Source: UBA5336 sp038526245 (lineage in GTDB: Bacteria; Pseudomonadota; Alphaproteobacteria; Caulobacterales; Hyphomonadaceae). Taken from it: a stretch of 15,017 nucleotides of DNA. Made by a program: the position numbers and the translations under genes. Location of the stretch: positions 1 to 15,017 of the forward strand of contig JBCBGZ010000066.1 of the NCBI GenBank assembly GCA_038526245.1, given 5' to 3'. Shown piece after piece: positions 14,672 to 15,017 of this stretch (the first letter of the stretch is position 1; each line of letters opens with the position of its first letter). Below the pieces are notes generated by a model that was not told the origin of the DNA, ran no database searches, and saw only the letters and a list, made by a program, of their open reading frames with translations.

Positions 14672-15017
14672 ATGGGTGAGATTTTGGCCGAAGTGTTTTC
14701 CGTCAGTGGGCTGTTTACCCTGCTGATGCTGCTCATGCTCCAGGCGGTGCTGGGCTTTGACAATCTGTTGTACATCTCGATCGAGTCGAAACGGACCGGT
14801 CCGGAGAATGCGTCCAAAGTGGCGCGCTGGGGCATCGGCTTAGCCGTTCTCTTCCGGATCGTTTTGCTGATCATCATCGTGAACATCTTCGCGCTGTTGG
14901 CTGAGCCGCTGTTTGAGATCCACGCGAACGGCTTCTTCGAGGGCGAGTTCACATTTCAGGCCCTGATCACCCTGGCGGGCGGCGGTTTCATCCTCTACAC
15001 GGCCATCAAGGAGATCA
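14672..15017 (+). CDS. TerC-family integral membrane protein (3' end beyond window)
   Basis: First 115 codons of a TerC-family inner-membrane protein; the family is linked to metal (manganese) export or tellurite resistance, and to loading of exported metalloproteins in some bacteria. The first helix ends in LQAVLGFDNLLYISIESKR (23-41), where Asp30 and Asn31 are the conserved polar pair of the family helix. A second helix (GLAVLFRIVLLIIIVNIFALL) and the start of a third (FTFQALITLAGGGFILYTAIKEI) follow, with the family's LxxGGxFLxxxxxKE-like end. The ATG at 14672 follows an AGGAGG at 14658-14663. It is divergent from the S9 peptidase. TerC proteins in other bacteria may sit behind a yybP-ykoY manganese riboswitch, but I could not recognise one in the short leader. 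Whether a CBS/CorC tail follows is outside the window. Confidence 0.9.
   Translation, partial: MGEILAEVFSVSGLFTLLMLLMLQAVLGFDNLLYISIESKRTGPENASKVARWGIGLAVLFRIVLLIIIVNIFALLAEPLFEIHANGFFEGEFTFQALITLAGGGFILYTAIKEI

Overview
The window looks like chromosomal DNA from an alphaproteobacterium. The evidence is GC-rich coding, a BolA (IbaG-like)/CGFS-glutaredoxin pair, a DUF2799 lipoprotein, many acidic proteins and a secreted S9 peptidase. A Hyphomonadaceae/Maricaulales-like marine bacterium is plausible, but this is an impression from gene content, not a search result. I count 15 confident protein genes (two cut by the window ends) and one speculative small ORF. I saw no rRNA, tRNA, CRISPR array, IS element or phage gene.

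Layout. Positions 1-1138 (minus): 3'-truncated monothiol glutaredoxin (grxD), preceded by an uncharacterised 238-residue protein. Positions 1285-3181: PaaI-type thioesterase (+), PlsC-like acyltransferase (-) and nitroreductase (+). Positions 3178-5958 (minus): a probable run of DUF2799 lipoprotein, bolA, and a 599-residue membrane protein with an N-terminal TIR domain. Positions 6221-7842 (plus): panD and an acyltransferase-3 membrane protein. Positions 7864-9609 (minus): KefB/KefC-type K+/H+ antiporter with an RCK domain. Positions 9858-10835 (plus): thioredoxin reductase. Positions 10839-12242 (minus): FAD/NAD(P)-binding oxidoreductase. Positions 12243-12441: two adjacent palindromes, a possible 33-codon ORF and an intrinsic terminator. 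Positions 12442-14511 (minus): exported S9 serine peptidase. From 14672 (plus): 5' part of a TerC-family membrane protein.

How the genes fit together. Several products serve thiol, flavin or iron-sulfur redox chemistry (GrxD, BolA, TrxB, nitroreductase, flavoprotein), and the antiporter family is also commonly redox- or electrophile-linked. GrxD and BolA form a [2Fe-2S]-binding complex in other organisms and their genes are often neighbours. Here about 4.7 kb separates them, holding five other genes including the TIR protein.

The most unusual gene is the TIR protein: cytosolic TIR domain, basic juxtamembrane segment, one membrane helix, predicted periplasmic helical and cysteine-containing region, proline-rich linker, and a compact C-terminal domain. 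This is a receptor-like topology with an intracellular TIR effector. A second point of interest is the palindrome pair between the flavoprotein and the S9 peptidase. Convergent gene pairs are packed very tightly (4-bp overlap, 3-bp, 3-bp and 21-bp gaps) without visible terminators.
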